A stretch of DNA of 64,000 nucleotides from Alteromonas oceanisediminis (lineage in GTDB: Bacteria > Pseudomonadota > Gammaproteobacteria > Enterobacterales > Alteromonadaceae). Below are positions 35,409 through 43,908 of the stretch, piece after piece (position 1 is the stretch's first letter; the number at the start of each line of letters is the position of its first letter). Below the pieces are notes generated by a model that was not told the DNA's origin, did no database searches, and was given only the letters and a program-made list of their open reading frames with translations. The DNA is taken from positions 337,303 to 401,302 of the forward strand of contig NZ_JAHCTA010000005.1 of assembly GCF_018474025.1 (NCBI RefSeq), read 5' to 3'. The position numbers were made by a program, and so were the translations under genes.

Positions 35409-35825
35409 ATGTCACCTACTTATTTTGCCTTAGCGGGTTATATCGCTTGGACCATGTTGTTATTAATTGTGCTCGCGGGCTATCGAACCGTGCTGATTTC
35501 GTCGCAGAAACGTTCATCATTAAAGTTTGCTAATGATGGCTCTGACGTACCGGATCTTGGCCACCGTATCACCCGGGCACAAGCCAATTGCGCTGAGAGC
35601 TTCGTGTTTGTCGGTGGAACATTGTTATTCGCGATTGCGACCGGCAGTACCGTGATCACCGATGGCTTAGCATTGATCGTGTTGGCTGCTCGTCTTGGGC
35701 AATCCATAGTGCACATGGTGTCAACGGCTAACTTGGCGATTCAGGTGCGTTTCGTGTTGTTTCTGATCCAACTTGGCATTTGTGGCTACTGGCTAATCAT
35801 GCTAGTCACCAAGTTTAGCCAATAA
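35409..35825 (+). CDS. MAPEG-family membrane protein
   Basis: A 138-residue protein with four predicted membrane helices and the MAPEG pattern: RITRAQANCAESFVF in the cytoplasmic loop after helix 1 is like the glutathione-binding RAxxNxxE motif of the family. MAPEG proteins are membrane-bound glutathione or eicosanoid-related enzymes; the substrate is unknown. It lies 10 bp before the RraA-like gene, probably in one operon. Confidence 0.88.
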   Translation: MSPTYFALAGYIAWTMLLLIVLAGYRTVLISSQKRSSLKFANDGSDVPDLGHRITRAQANCAESFVFVGGTLLFAIATGSTVITDGLALIVLAARLGQSIVHMVSTANLAIQVRFVLFLIQLGICGYWLIMLVTKFSQ

Positions 35826-35835
35826 GGGAGAGCGC

Positions 35836-36474
35836 ATGGCAATCGAACCGACCCTAGACAACCTTTATCAACAGCTTTCTGTGCTGTCGCCGTGTGATTT
35901 GGCCGACGCACTGCCGTTTGAGCAATTCGTTGATCCCGCTATTGCCGGTTTATGGGCGAAAATGCCTCGCATAGTGGGCCGTGCGTTTACGGTTGAATGT
36001 TTCGACAATGATCACCTTATGTTTCATGCCGCCGTTTACCGAGCGCATGCCGGTGACATTATTGTCGCTAAAGGCGGCGCATCTGCTATGGCGGGTGGAA
36101 ATGTGTGCGCCATTGCGCAACGTCGCGGGGTGACAGGGTTCATCATTGACGGGAGTATTCGTGATCTAGCCGAGATAAGGACCATGGCGTTTCCCGTGTT
36201 TGCGCGCAATGTTATGCCTAAACCCGGTGTGAAAAAACAACTCGGCACGCTCGGCGAGACAATTGAGTGCGGCGGTGTGGCAATCCATCGGGGCGACTTT
36301 ATCGTTGCCGATGAAGAAGGTATCGCCGTGATCCCAGCAGCAGATGTCGCGAATGCTATCAAAATCGCGTCTGCGAGAGCGCTTAAAGACGCAAGCCTGT
36401 CACTTGATGATTGGCAGGCACAGCATGAAGCAACGGTGTCAAAGGCATTGCGTTCGTTAGGTTTTACTGAATAA
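35836..36474 (+). CDS. RraA-like / HMG-CHA aldolase-oxaloacetate decarboxylase family protein
   Basis: A 212-residue trimeric-fold protein. GGNVCAIAQRRGVTGFIIDGSIRDLAEI holds the GxxxxxxA and GxxRD (Arg-Asp) catalytic motif of class II aldolases of the RraA family, and FIVADEEGIAVIP is the matching end. The family includes 4-hydroxy-4-methyl-2-oxoglutarate aldolases and oxaloacetate decarboxylases, besides the RNase E inhibitor RraA. Retention of the RD pair favours an enzyme, though the substrate cannot be fixed. Confidence 0.85.
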   Translation: MAIEPTLDNLYQQLSVLSPCDLADALPFEQFVDPAIAGLWAKMPRIVGRAFTVECFDNDHLMFHAAVYRAHAGDIIVAKGGASAMAGGNVCAIAQRRGVTGFIIDGSIRDLAEIRTMAFPVFARNVMPKPGVKKQLGTLGETIECGGVAIHRGDFIVADEEGIAVIPAADVANAIKIASARALKDASLSLDDWQAQHEATVSKALRSLGFTE

Positions 36475-36492
36475 ATTTCTTCAAGGGTTTTC

Positions 36493-38346
36493 ATGTTTTC
36501 ATTTTTCGAGCGCTTAACCAAAGCGTTCCCCGACGAGGCGCCTACACAGCCGCCTAAATCGGTTTGGGCTTTCTGTCGTTATTACACCAAAGGCATGTGG
36601 CCGGTTATCTTCATGGTGTCACTGTTCAGTGCTGTGATTGCAAGTTTAGAAGTGGCGCTATTCGGTTTTATGGGCCAGTTGGTAGATTGGCTTTCAACGC
36701 GTGACAGAGAGACATTTCTGGCTGAAGAACAATCCACGCTAATCCTCTACGGCGCGGTTGTGTTAGTAATTATACCTGGGCTGATTATCGTGCACTCCCT
36801 GTTAAAGCATCAGTCTTTGATGGGAAATTATCCCATGCGGATCCGCTGGCTTGCCCATCGTTATTTACTTGGCCAGAGCCTGAGCTTTTTTCAAAACGAA
36901 TTTGCGGGACGTGTGGCAACGAAAGTGATGCAAACTGCACTGGCGGTGCGCGAAACGGTGATGAAGTTACTGGACCTCATGGTGTATGTGGCCGTTTATT
37001 TTTTCAGCGTGGTGTTTTTAGTCTTTGCCGTTGATTGGCGGCTGAGTATTCCCTTGTTGGTCTGGCTGGGTTTATACATCACCATTTTGCGTTTCATTCT
37101 GCCGCGACTGAAACAGATATCCGAGCATCAAGCCGATGCACGTTCCATGATGACGGGTAGAATTGTCGATTCATACACTAACATGATGACCGTTAAACTG
37201 TTTTCACACAGTCAGCGAGAGTCGAGCTACGCGAAAGAAGCAATGCAAGGCTTTCTGGATACGGTGCATCCGCAAATGCGTTTGGTCACCGTGCTGGTGG
37301 GTTGCGTTGAAATGCTCAACGGGTGCTTGATATTCGTTATGGGCGGGTTGTCTGTTTATCTGTGGTTGCAACAAATAGCAACTCCGGGTGATATCGCGAT
37401 TGCTGTGGGTTTATGCTTAAGATTAAATGGCATTTCGCACTGGATCATGTGGGAAGTGTCATCACTGTTCGAAAATATCGGCACTGTGCAAGACGGTATT
37501 AATACCCTTTCACGTCCCATCGCTGTGCAAGACAAAGCGAATGCCCAAGCCCTCAACGTGAGCGGCGGCGAAGTGGTTTTCGAACAGGTCGGCTTTGCCT
37601 ATGAAGAGTCTAGTGAGTCCGCCAAAATTTCGCGTTTGCCGGTATTTGATAACTTAAACCTGACCATTAAAGCGGGAGAAAAAATTGGTTTAGTGGGGCG
37701 TTCCGGCGCAGGTAAGTCAACACTGGTTAATTTGCTGTTACGGTTTTACGATGTGCAGAAAGGGGCCATCAAAATAGATGGCGTTGATATTCGCGACATC
37801 GATCAGGAAAGCTTGCGCGCTAAAATCAGTATGGTTACGCAAGACACCTCATTGCTACATCGTTCGGTACGTGAAAACATCGTATATGGTCGAAATGACG
37901 CCGGCGAGGAAGCCATGTTAACCGCGGCTAAAAACGCCGAGGCACATGAGTTTATTCAACAATTGACCGACCCCAACGATCGTACCGGTTACGATGCTCA
38001 TGTGGGTGAACGTGGTGTTAAATTGTCCGGTGGCCAGCGGCAACGCGTGGCGATTGCGCGAGTGATGTTAAAAGATGCGCCTATTTTAATTCTTGATGAA
38101 GCAACGTCAGCATTGGATTCAGAGGTTGAAGTGGCGATTCAGCAGTGCCTCAATCGGATGATGGAAAACAAAACAGTACTGGCAATTGCGCATCGTTTAT
38201 CAACAATCGCGCAGATGGATCGGTTACTGGTACTGGATAAAGGCGAAATTGTTGAGTCAGGTACACACGCTGAGCTTATTCGTAAAGATGGTATCTACGC
38301 CAAGCTATGGGCGCATCAAACCGGCGGATTTATCGGTGTTGAATAG
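36493..38346 (+). CDS. ABC transporter, fused permease and ATPase (exporter type)
   Basis: 617 residues. The N-terminal membrane part has about six helices (from residue 32 to 330). The ATPase part has GLVGRSGAGKSTLVNLLLRF (Walker A), LSGGQRQRVAIARV (signature), ILILDEATSALDSE (Walker B) and AHRLSTIAQMD (H-loop). It is a type IV exporter half-transporter related to MsbA/YwjA-type proteins and should act as a homodimer. The cargo is unknown. It begins 18 bp after the RraA-like gene. Confidence 0.92.
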   Translation: MFSFFERLTKAFPDEAPTQPPKSVWAFCRYYTKGMWPVIFMVSLFSAVIASLEVALFGFMGQLVDWLSTRDRETFLAEEQSTLILYGAVVLVIIPGLIIVHSLLKHQSLMGNYPMRIRWLAHRYLLGQSLSFFQNEFAGRVATKVMQTALAVRETVMKLLDLMVYVAVYFFSVVFLVFAVDWRLSIPLLVWLGLYITILRFILPRLKQISEHQADARSMMTGRIVDSYTNMMTVKLFSHSQRESSYAKEAMQGFLDTVHPQMRLVTVLVGCVEMLNGCLIFVMGGLSVYLWLQQIATPGDIAIAVGLCLRLNGISHWIMWEVSSLFENIGTVQDGINTLSRPIAVQDKANAQALNVSGGEVVFEQVGFAYEESSESAKISRLPVFDNLNLTIKAGEKIGLVGRSGAGKSTLVNLLLRFYDVQKGAIKIDGVDIRDIDQESLRAKISMVTQDTSLLHRSVRENIVYGRNDAGEEAMLTAAKNAEAHEFIQQLTDPNDRTGYDAHVGERGVKLSGGQRQRVAIARVMLKDAPILILDEATSALDSEVEVAIQQCLNRMMENKTVLAIAHRLSTIAQMDRLLVLDKGEIVESGTHAELIRKDGIYAKLWAHQTGGFIGVE

Positions 38347-38378
38347 CCTGTACTGACAGGTGGTAAGCGAATTGTGAC

Positions 38379-38406
38379 TTGTATCCAAAAGTGGAATAAG
38401 TATAAT
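38379..38406 (+). promoter_or_regulatory. Sigma-70 promoter of the tRNA-Trp-secE-nusG unit
   Basis: A perfect -10 TATAAT (38401-38406) and a -35 TTGTAT (38379-38384) are 16 bp apart. The bases after -10 (GCTGCTCCC) form a GC-rich discriminator, typical of stringently controlled stable-RNA promoters. No other gene lies between it and the tRNA. Confidence 0.75.
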
Positions 38407-38509
38407 GCTGCTCCCTTCCTTGCGATGCCCCCAGATTCAAACAATCTAGAGACTTCACAAGGTAAGTGTAACTATTAAACGGTGTTCGCCTGCGCGGTCA
38501 CTATACAAT

Positions 38510-38586
38510 AGGGGTGTAGTTCGAATTGGTAGAACAGCGGTCTCCAAAACCGATGGTTGGGGGTTCGAGTCCCTCCACCCCTGCCA
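38510..38586 (+). tRNA. trpT: tRNA-Trp (anticodon CCA)
   Basis: A 77-base tRNA with 7-bp acceptor stem AGGGGTG/CACCCCT, D-arm, anticodon loop CTCCAAA with CCA at 38544-38546, the TPsiC loop GTTCGAG, and an encoded CCA end. tRNA-Trp directly before secE is common in gammaproteobacteria. The 3' trailer to secE is 69 bp. Confidence 0.97.
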
Positions 38587-38655
38587 GATTGATGATGTTG
38601 GTGCAGTGCATCAGCTCAGCAACATGAAGTTGCTGTCGTTTAGGACAAATAAGTC

Positions 38656-39033
38656 ATGAGTGAGAAAGTAGAAAATTCATCGGGTGCGGTTGATATGCTC
38701 AAGTGGTTGATTGTATTTGCGCTACTTGCAGGTGTGATCACCGCCAATTATATGTATGAAGACTACTCGGTACTGTATCGCGCTTTAGGTGCGGTTGTGG
38801 GTGTTGTTATTGCCGGTTTCATTGCCGCGTCGACAACCAAGGGTAGTGCATTCATTACTTATGCGAAGGAATCACGTACAGAAGTGAGAAAAGTGGTTTG
38901 GCCATCACGTCAAGAAGCGACGCAAACCACGCTTATCGTTATCGCAGCAACGGTAGTTATGGCACTCATTCTTTGGGGTCTTGACGGTATTATCGTTCGC
39001 GTCGTTGGCTGGATCACGGGCATAGGAGCTTAA
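38656..39033 (+). CDS. secE: Protein translocase subunit SecE
   Basis: A 125-residue membrane subunit of SecYEG with three predicted helices, as in E. coli (127). The conserved cytoplasmic motif [21 protein letters not shown] is present in two adjoining parts before the last helix. AGGA precedes the ATG. nusG starts two bases after the stop. Confidence 0.96.
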   Translation: MSEKVENSSGAVDMLKWLIVFALLAGVITANYMYEDYSVLYRALGAVVGVVIAGFIAASTTKGSAFITYAKESRTEVRKVVWPSRQEATQTTLIVIAATVVMALILWGLDGIIVRVVGWITGIGA

Positions 39034-39035
39034 GT

Positions 39036-39575
39036 ATGTCGGATACAAAAAGATGGTATGTCGTTCAAGCGTTTTCGCAGTATGAAGGCCGGGTTAAGAA
39101 AACGCTCGAAGAGTATATCAAAATGCACAACATGGAAGAGCATTTTGGCCAAATTCTGGTTCCTACCGAAGAAGTGGTTGAAATGCGAGCGGGCCAGAAA
39201 CGCAAATCTGAGCGTAAATTCTATCCAGGTTATGTGTTAGTTGAAATGGCCATGAACGAGCAGTCTTGGCACTTGGTTAAGAGTGTACCCAGAGTACTAG
39301 GCTTTATTGGTGGTACGTCTGACCGGCCTATGCCTATCACTCAGCGCGAAGCGGACAACATTTTAAATCGTTTGGAAGAGTCGGTCGACAAGCCAAAACC
39401 GAAAACGTTGTTCGAACCGGGCGAAGTGGTTCGGGTTACTGATGGTCCCTTTGCGGACTTCAATGGTGTGGTTGAAGAAGTTGACTATGAGAAGAGCCGC
39501 GTGAAGGTTTCCGTGCTTATCTTTGGTCGCTCAACGCCAGTTGATCTAGAGTTTAGCCAGGTCGAAAAAGGCTAA
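39036..39575 (+). CDS. nusG: Transcription termination/antitermination factor NusG
   Basis: 179 residues. The NGN domain starts [20 protein letters not shown] and includes [10 protein letters not shown] and GFIGG. The KOW domain ([19 protein letters not shown]) lies at about 130-160. It binds RNA polymerase and Rho or S10. Unusually, a terminator follows at once instead of rplK. Confidence 0.97.
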   Translation: MSDTKRWYVVQAFSQYEGRVKKTLEEYIKMHNMEEHFGQILVPTEEVVEMRAGQKRKSERKFYPGYVLVEMAMNEQSWHLVKSVPRVLGFIGGTSDRPMPITQREADNILNRLEESVDKPKPKTLFEPGEVVRVTDGPFADFNGVVEEVDYEKSRVKVSVLIFGRSTPVDLEFSQVEKG

Positions 39576-39594
39576 GATTTTGGACCGGTTAATA

Positions 39595-39628
39595 AGCCCG
39601 ATATCGCCAGTGCGAATCGGGTTTTTTT
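39595..39628 (+). terminator. Rho-independent terminator after nusG
   Basis: CCCGAT (39597-39602) and ATCGGG (39616-39621) form the stem, with flanking A-T pairs possible, followed by seven T residues (39622-39628). It ends the tRNA-Trp-secE-nusG transcript. Confidence 0.85.
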
Positions 39629-39683
39629 GTATATAGGGTACACTTATTGCCATTGGCAGATATTCCACTGTTAAGGACACATC

Positions 39684-40274
39684 ATGCTTCAAAAATTAGG
39701 TTTAACGGTTGCGAAGGGATTATTGGCATTACTCCCCATTTCACTCACGCTGTTTGTGATCATTTGGCTAGTGACCACGATCGAGGAAAGTGTACTCCCC
39801 TTTATTCCACATACCCTATATTTTCCGGGCTTAGGCGTATTGATTACACTGCTGGCGCTGATTATTGTCGGGCTGTTAGTTAACGCCTATATTCTGCAAC
39901 TGCTGATCGCATGGGGAAATGGTTTGTTAGAGCGTATTCCGCTCGTAAAAACGGTCTATGGCACGATCCACGACGCGGTGAATCTGATCAAAGTCGGAAA
40001 AGAGCAGGAAATGAAGAGCGTCGTGTCAGTTAGAGTTACCGACGCAATCCACTTGATTGGTTTTATCACCAACGACGAAGGCGCTAAGTCAATCTTCAAA
40101 GACGCCAATAAAATCGGCGTGTATGTTCCATTAAGTTACCAGATAGGGGGATACACCCTGTACATCGATCGCGACCAGATCACACCGCTCGACATAGACG
40201 TAGAAACAGCCATGCGCATCTCCCTAACGGGTGGTAGCAGCAATCAGAAGGTCAAGCCGGGTCCTGAGCTTTAG
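39684..40274 (+). CDS. DUF502 membrane protein
   Basis: A 196-residue protein with two N-terminal membrane helices (about 7-30 and 48-75) and a soluble C-terminal domain with ERIPLVKTVYGTIHDAVNLI and YVPLSYQIGGYTLYIDRDQITPLD-like segments. DUF502 proteins are widespread in bacteria and have no settled role. TTAAGGACACATC before the ATG supplies the ribosome site. First gene of the 13-kb block between nusG and rplK. Confidence 0.85.
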   Translation: MLQKLGLTVAKGLLALLPISLTLFVIIWLVTTIEESVLPFIPHTLYFPGLGVLITLLALIIVGLLVNAYILQLLIAWGNGLLERIPLVKTVYGTIHDAVNLIKVGKEQEMKSVVSVRVTDAIHLIGFITNDEGAKSIFKDANKIGVYVPLSYQIGGYTLYIDRDQITPLDIDVETAMRISLTGGSSNQKVKPGPEL

Positions 40275-40752
40275 CGTTCCCTCAAGACTTCTGAACCTCT
40301 GAGCTCAGGAATCTCGATGTGAACTAAAATCGCATTGTCGCAGCCGGTAGATGTGAGCGGCCCTTACAATGTTTTGAGAGCAAACGTAGGGTAATTGCCC
40401 TAGTTCGTCGCAGATCAATCCGCACACCTTGGACAGTTAGTTTGGCTGGCTTTATCAGCAACATTACACTGGTTGAACGGCTCCGCTGGGGCTCCTGTTA
40501 CCTGTCAGATAAAACATCGGTTAGATTTCAGTACTGGTTTTTATAGTCTTACGTTTTTCTCGATCTTTCCTTAAATTGTCTAGCGATGCTGCTTAGATTC
40601 GTCCGTCAAATCAGAATAGGTCTTTATGAATAAAATGGGCGAAAACAGTTGGCAACTGCAAACACACCCCATTGTCACATCTTCTTTGACTATAACGTTT
40701 ATTAAACTGCAAAAGTAAATTACAGTCATTCACAAGCGAGATAAGCGTTGAT
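40275..40752. other. 478-bp gap with no supported gene
   Basis: No open frame of useful length was found on either strand, and no tRNA-like structure or T-run terminator was recognised. A short palindrome CTGAGCTCAG lies at 40299-40308. Confidence 0.5.
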
Positions 40753-41046
40753 TTGGAAGTTGAACGCCTGTGCGCAAACTCGGACTTAAGAATCAGATAT
40801 CTTACAGCTTCGCTCGATGAACAGTTTAGTCAAAATGACTTAAGCGTAGTGACGGCAATTATACTATTTGGCAAAGAAACAAGTCTGGGCTATGGATACC
40901 AAGGAAATGGGAATCCATTTATCTTTGGTTTGCACTTTAGAAACTGGTCAATTAACTCTCTTGATGAGTTGGTCTATACAAGGTGTTGGCGTCACATGAC
41001 CTTGTTTTTTATAAGATTTAAGGTGATAGTGCACGGCTATGTTTAA
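40753..41046 (+). CDS. Uncertain small ORF
   Basis: A 97-residue frame opening at TTG. It contains GYGYQGNGNPFIFGLHFRNW and a hydrophobic end. No family recognised and no good ribosome site. It may be a gene fragment or a chance frame. Confidence 0.3.
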   Translation: MEVERLCANSDLRIRYLTASLDEQFSQNDLSVVTAIILFGKETSLGYGYQGNGNPFIFGLHFRNWSINSLDELVYTRCWRHMTLFFIRFKVIVHGYV

Positions 41047-41070
41047 TGTTTTTTGTTGAGGGTGGAAGTG

Positions 41071-41721
41071 ATGGGTAAACCGGCAATCGGCTTTTTGTTA
41101 ATCGCGTTGATATACTGGGCAATTCCAGCAAACGCTAATAATGACGATTCATTAAATAACATAAAAGACGATGCTTTACGCGCATGTATCTCCCGAGCAC
41201 TGGACGAGGGAAGTGCGCTAAGCGACGTTAAACGTCTTAAATGCCACTCCGAAGGTGTCGAATCCCTTGAAGGGATAGCGTTGCTCCCAAATTTAAGCAC
41301 ATTGTCGCTTTTCAATAATCACATTGAACACGCTGATTTACGGGAACTTAGCCAACTCACCACTTTAAATCTGGCAAAAAACCGCTTATCGATACTTAAT
41401 GTTGAAGGTTTGAGCCATTTAGAAAACTTGTTCGCTTTTGACAACCAACTTGAGACTGTCAGTTTAAATGGGCTTTCAGCGCTCACTAAACTGCGTTTGA
41501 TGCAAAATAAAATCACGGAATTAGATCTTAGCAATTTGCAAGCCCTGGAATCTGCTTACCTTTTTGACAATCAACTTGAAGACCTATCAATCGATGGATT
41601 GAGTGCACTTACTTTCCTTGACGTAAAGCAGAATCCTATGCCTGATGAGCTTTACGATTTCTTTGACGAACAGGATGGCATTGTTATCGTGCATGACGGC
41701 AATGCAGACGATTGGAAATAA
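41071..41721 (+). CDS. Secreted leucine-rich-repeat protein
   Basis: A 216-residue protein starting MGKPAIGFLLIALIYWAIPA; the signal peptide likely ends after ANA (about residue 23). Five or so LRRs of 19-21 residues follow (LSTLSLFNNHIEHADLRELS, LTTLNLAKNRLSILNVEGLS, then LENLFAFDNQLETVSLNGLS and similar), with N/D ladder positions typical of internalin-like repeats. A cysteine pair precedes the repeats. Function unknown; protein-protein interaction in the envelope is likely. GAGGGTGGAAGTG is the ribosome site, so an in-frame TTG 18 bases upstream is rejected. Confidence 0.82.
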   Translation: MGKPAIGFLLIALIYWAIPANANNDDSLNNIKDDALRACISRALDEGSALSDVKRLKCHSEGVESLEGIALLPNLSTLSLFNNHIEHADLRELSQLTTLNLAKNRLSILNVEGLSHLENLFAFDNQLETVSLNGLSALTKLRLMQNKITELDLSNLQALESAYLFDNQLEDLSIDGLSALTFLDVKQNPMPDELYDFFDEQDGIVIVHDGNADDWK

Positions 41722-41744
41722 AATTTAAAAAAATACGCGTTTCC

Positions 41745-41770
41745 TGCAACCCCTAAAAAAAGTTGGCGTA
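41745..41770 (+). promoter_or_regulatory. Candidate ECF-sigma promoter of the repeat lipoprotein gene
   Basis: TGCAACC (41745-41751) and CGTA (41767-41770), with 15 bases between the AACC and CGTA cores, fit the AAC/CGT(A) style of ECF-sigma promoters. It lies 33 bp before the lipoprotein start and upstream of the ECF sigma factor, so self-control is plausible. Confidence 0.5.
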
Positions 41771-41776
41771 AGTCAC
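41761..41776. repeat. 16-bp direct repeat AGTTGGCGTAAGTCAC, left copy
   Basis: Identical to 46455-46470. The two copies bracket the lipoprotein-sigma-anti-sigma-barrel genes. The left copy includes the -10 part of the candidate ECF promoter. A single 16-bp pair can occur by chance in a window this large. Confidence 0.45.
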
Positions 41777-41803
41777 AGTGAATCAAATAAAACGAGACTC
41801 ACT

Positions 41804-43819
41804 ATGACTTTCAAACGAACGCTTTTTCCTCTTATAAGTATCGCTGTGCTAACCGCCTGTGGTTCTGACAATGATGACGGATATGATGTAATTGATGATC
41901 CTGTCGCCGCACCTGCACCTGCGCCAGACCCTGTTGCAGAAAATTTTCCTATTCAATCAGAGACGCCAGAAGCGGTGCTATTGGCTGATGTTGGAAACGT
42001 TTTTGTTTCAGCAGAAGGACTTTCTCTGTACTTTTTTGCTAATGATGACGCCGGTGCTTCCAACTGTAACGCCGATGAAGGCGCGCCAGCAGGCGCATCA
42101 ACCGACCGTGAGAGTTGTGCAGGGCGCTGGCCACCATTATTGGTTGGAGAAGGGGCAGCGTTCACGCCTTCATTTACGCAAATTGAGCGAGCTGACGGTA
42201 CTTATCAGTGGGCTTACAACGGTTATCCTGTTTATCAGTTCGCCGAAGACTCAGCGCAAGGTGATGTTTTTGGTGATGGAGCTGGAGATGTTTTTGATCT
42301 TGCCCGTCCTTCACCGATCATTCGTTTCGAAAACAGCGATAGTGCTGAACTTTCTGCATATGGACACGTACTGTCAGCATCGAATCCAGCCGGAGAAATT
42401 GAACTGGCGCGTTTAGAGAAAAACGGCTTTAGTCTTTACACCTTTGACAATGATCCACTGGATACTGCTACCTGTTTGACGCTAGGTGATGGCGCATGTC
42501 TCAACGCGTGGCCACCTGTTTTAGCAGATAATGGCGCCAAACCTTCAGGCTTGTTTGATGTGATCACACAAGAAAGCGGTGTGACGCAATGGACGTTCAG
42601 GGGTAAACCGCTTTATTTGTTTGGCAACGACAACGAACCCGGTGATACCAATGGTCAAGGAGCAGGGGATGTTTGGTTTTTGGCGACTCAAGCTCCTGCT
42701 ATTCAACGTCCTATCAATGACAATCAATGGCTTACGGCCACAGGACGCGTTCAAATTCTGGCGCCAGATGACAACGGTGATCTAGTGTCGACATCTGCCG
42801 ACAAAGATCAGTTCTCATTGTATACCTTTGCGAATGATGAGCCTGGTGTATCCAATTGCACAGGAGGCTGCGCAGAAAGTTGGCCAGCATTTTTAGCGAC
42901 TGGGCACGATCAAGCTGTGGGTCAGTTTTCTATTATCGAGCGCAGTGACGGTTACATGCAGTGGGCCTATCAGTCACAGCCTTTATACTTCTTTAGTGGC
43001 GATTCTGCGCCAGATGAAACTAACGGTCAAGGCGCGGGTGACGTATGGTTTTTGGTACCACCATCTACCACTGACTTCAATCAAATTGACTCACCACTGG
43101 GTGCGACGTTGTCGGTGCATGGACGTGTGAACACACTGCAAGTAGATGATAATGGCGAGTTCTTTGTGCAGACTTCCGACAAAACAGGTTTTCAGCTTTA
43201 TAACTTCGATAATGACGAGGCACTGAGCAGTAACTGCACATCGTCCGGTTGCGCAGCAAACTGGCCGGCACTTCTAGCCACAGAAAATGATGAAGCCACA
43301 GCACCGTTTTCAATATTCCAACGTGATGATGGCTATTATCAGTGGGCATTAAACTACAAACCCCTATATTTCTTCACTCCTGATGAAGTTGCAGGTGACC
43401 AGTTTGGCGAATCGGCAGGCGATGTGTGGTGGGTAGCTCGTCCAGCACCAATGCGACTTTCACAGTTTGAAGACATCGGCGCTGGTTTCGTTGCACATCG
43501 TTTAGATATCGCAGGTGCGCAGCCAGATGGCGATACTTTGGAAGGTTTTACGTTATATATCTTTGAGAACGACGTGCCAAATTCTGGTGAATCAAGCTGC
43601 ACGGGTAACTGTGCAAATGTTTGGCCTCCTCTTTATGCGGAAAGTATGGTTCAGGCATATGGCGATTATGGTGTGATCTCACGCATTACTGACGACGGAG
43701 AGACTCGTTATCAATGGACCTATCGTGGAATGCCTCTTTACTTCTTTGCCAATGACGAGCAGCCAGGCGACGCAAATGGACATGATGTGAACAACTTCTT
43801 TGTTGCCATACCTAACTAG
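41804..43819 (+). CDS. Five-repeat lipoprotein of the COG4315/Lipoprotein_15 type
   Basis: A 671-residue lipoprotein with lipobox LTAC (Cys19) and an acidic, Ala/Pro-rich linker to about residue 50. Five repeats of about 120 residues follow. Each has Y-x-F-x-N-D (YFFAND, YTFDND, YTFAND, YNFDND, YIFEND), a pair of cysteines around a W-P motif (ENC..WPPLL type), Q-W-x-Y/F and P-L-Y-x-F. This matches the predicted lipoprotein family with Yx(FWY)xxD motifs, which usually has one or two units. Redox or metal binding is suggested by the conserved Cys, Trp and Asp, not shown. The genes downstream are an ECF sigma and anti-sigma, a known neighbourhood for this family. Confidence 0.85.
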   Translation: MTFKRTLFPLISIAVLTACGSDNDDGYDVIDDPVAAPAPAPDPVAENFPIQSETPEAVLLADVGNVFVSAEGLSLYFFANDDAGASNCNADEGAPAGASTDRESCAGRWPPLLVGEGAAFTPSFTQIERADGTYQWAYNGYPVYQFAEDSAQGDVFGDGAGDVFDLARPSPIIRFENSDSAELSAYGHVLSASNPAGEIELARLEKNGFSLYTFDNDPLDTATCLTLGDGACLNAWPPVLADNGAKPSGLFDVITQESGVTQWTFRGKPLYLFGNDNEPGDTNGQGAGDVWFLATQAPAIQRPINDNQWLTATGRVQILAPDDNGDLVSTSADKDQFSLYTFANDEPGVSNCTGGCAESWPAFLATGHDQAVGQFSIIERSDGYMQWAYQSQPLYFFSGDSAPDETNGQGAGDVWFLVPPSTTDFNQIDSPLGATLSVHGRVNTLQVDDNGEFFVQTSDKTGFQLYNFDNDEALSSNCTSSGCAANWPALLATENDEATAPFSIFQRDDGYYQWALNYKPLYFFTPDEVAGDQFGESAGDVWWVARPAPMRLSQFEDIGAGFVAHRLDIAGAQPDGDTLEGFTLYIFENDVPNSGESSCTGNCANVWPPLYAESMVQAYGDYGVISRITDDGETRYQWTYRGMPLYFFANDEQPGDANGHDVNNFFVAIPN

Positions 43820-43856
43820 ATATGACTTCAATAGAGTATATTTAACATTCGAATTA

Positions 43857-43886
43857 AGCACAGACTAACCAGAATTAGTCTGTGCT
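43857..43886 (+). other. Perfect 12-bp inverted repeat between the lipoprotein and sigma genes
   Basis: AGCACAGACTAA (43857-43868) and TTAGTCTGTGCT (43875-43886) are perfect arms around a 6-base loop. No T run follows, so it may be an mRNA-stability element, partial terminator or protein-binding site. Confidence 0.6.
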
Positions 43887-43908
43887 CTACAACACTGTAA
43901 TTCTTTTG

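Noticed and set aside
38347..38509. Second tRNA before tRNA-Trp (such as a tRNA cluster with tuf)
   Set aside because: Only one cloverleaf is present, and no tuf gene adjoins it; the upstream gene is an ABC exporter.
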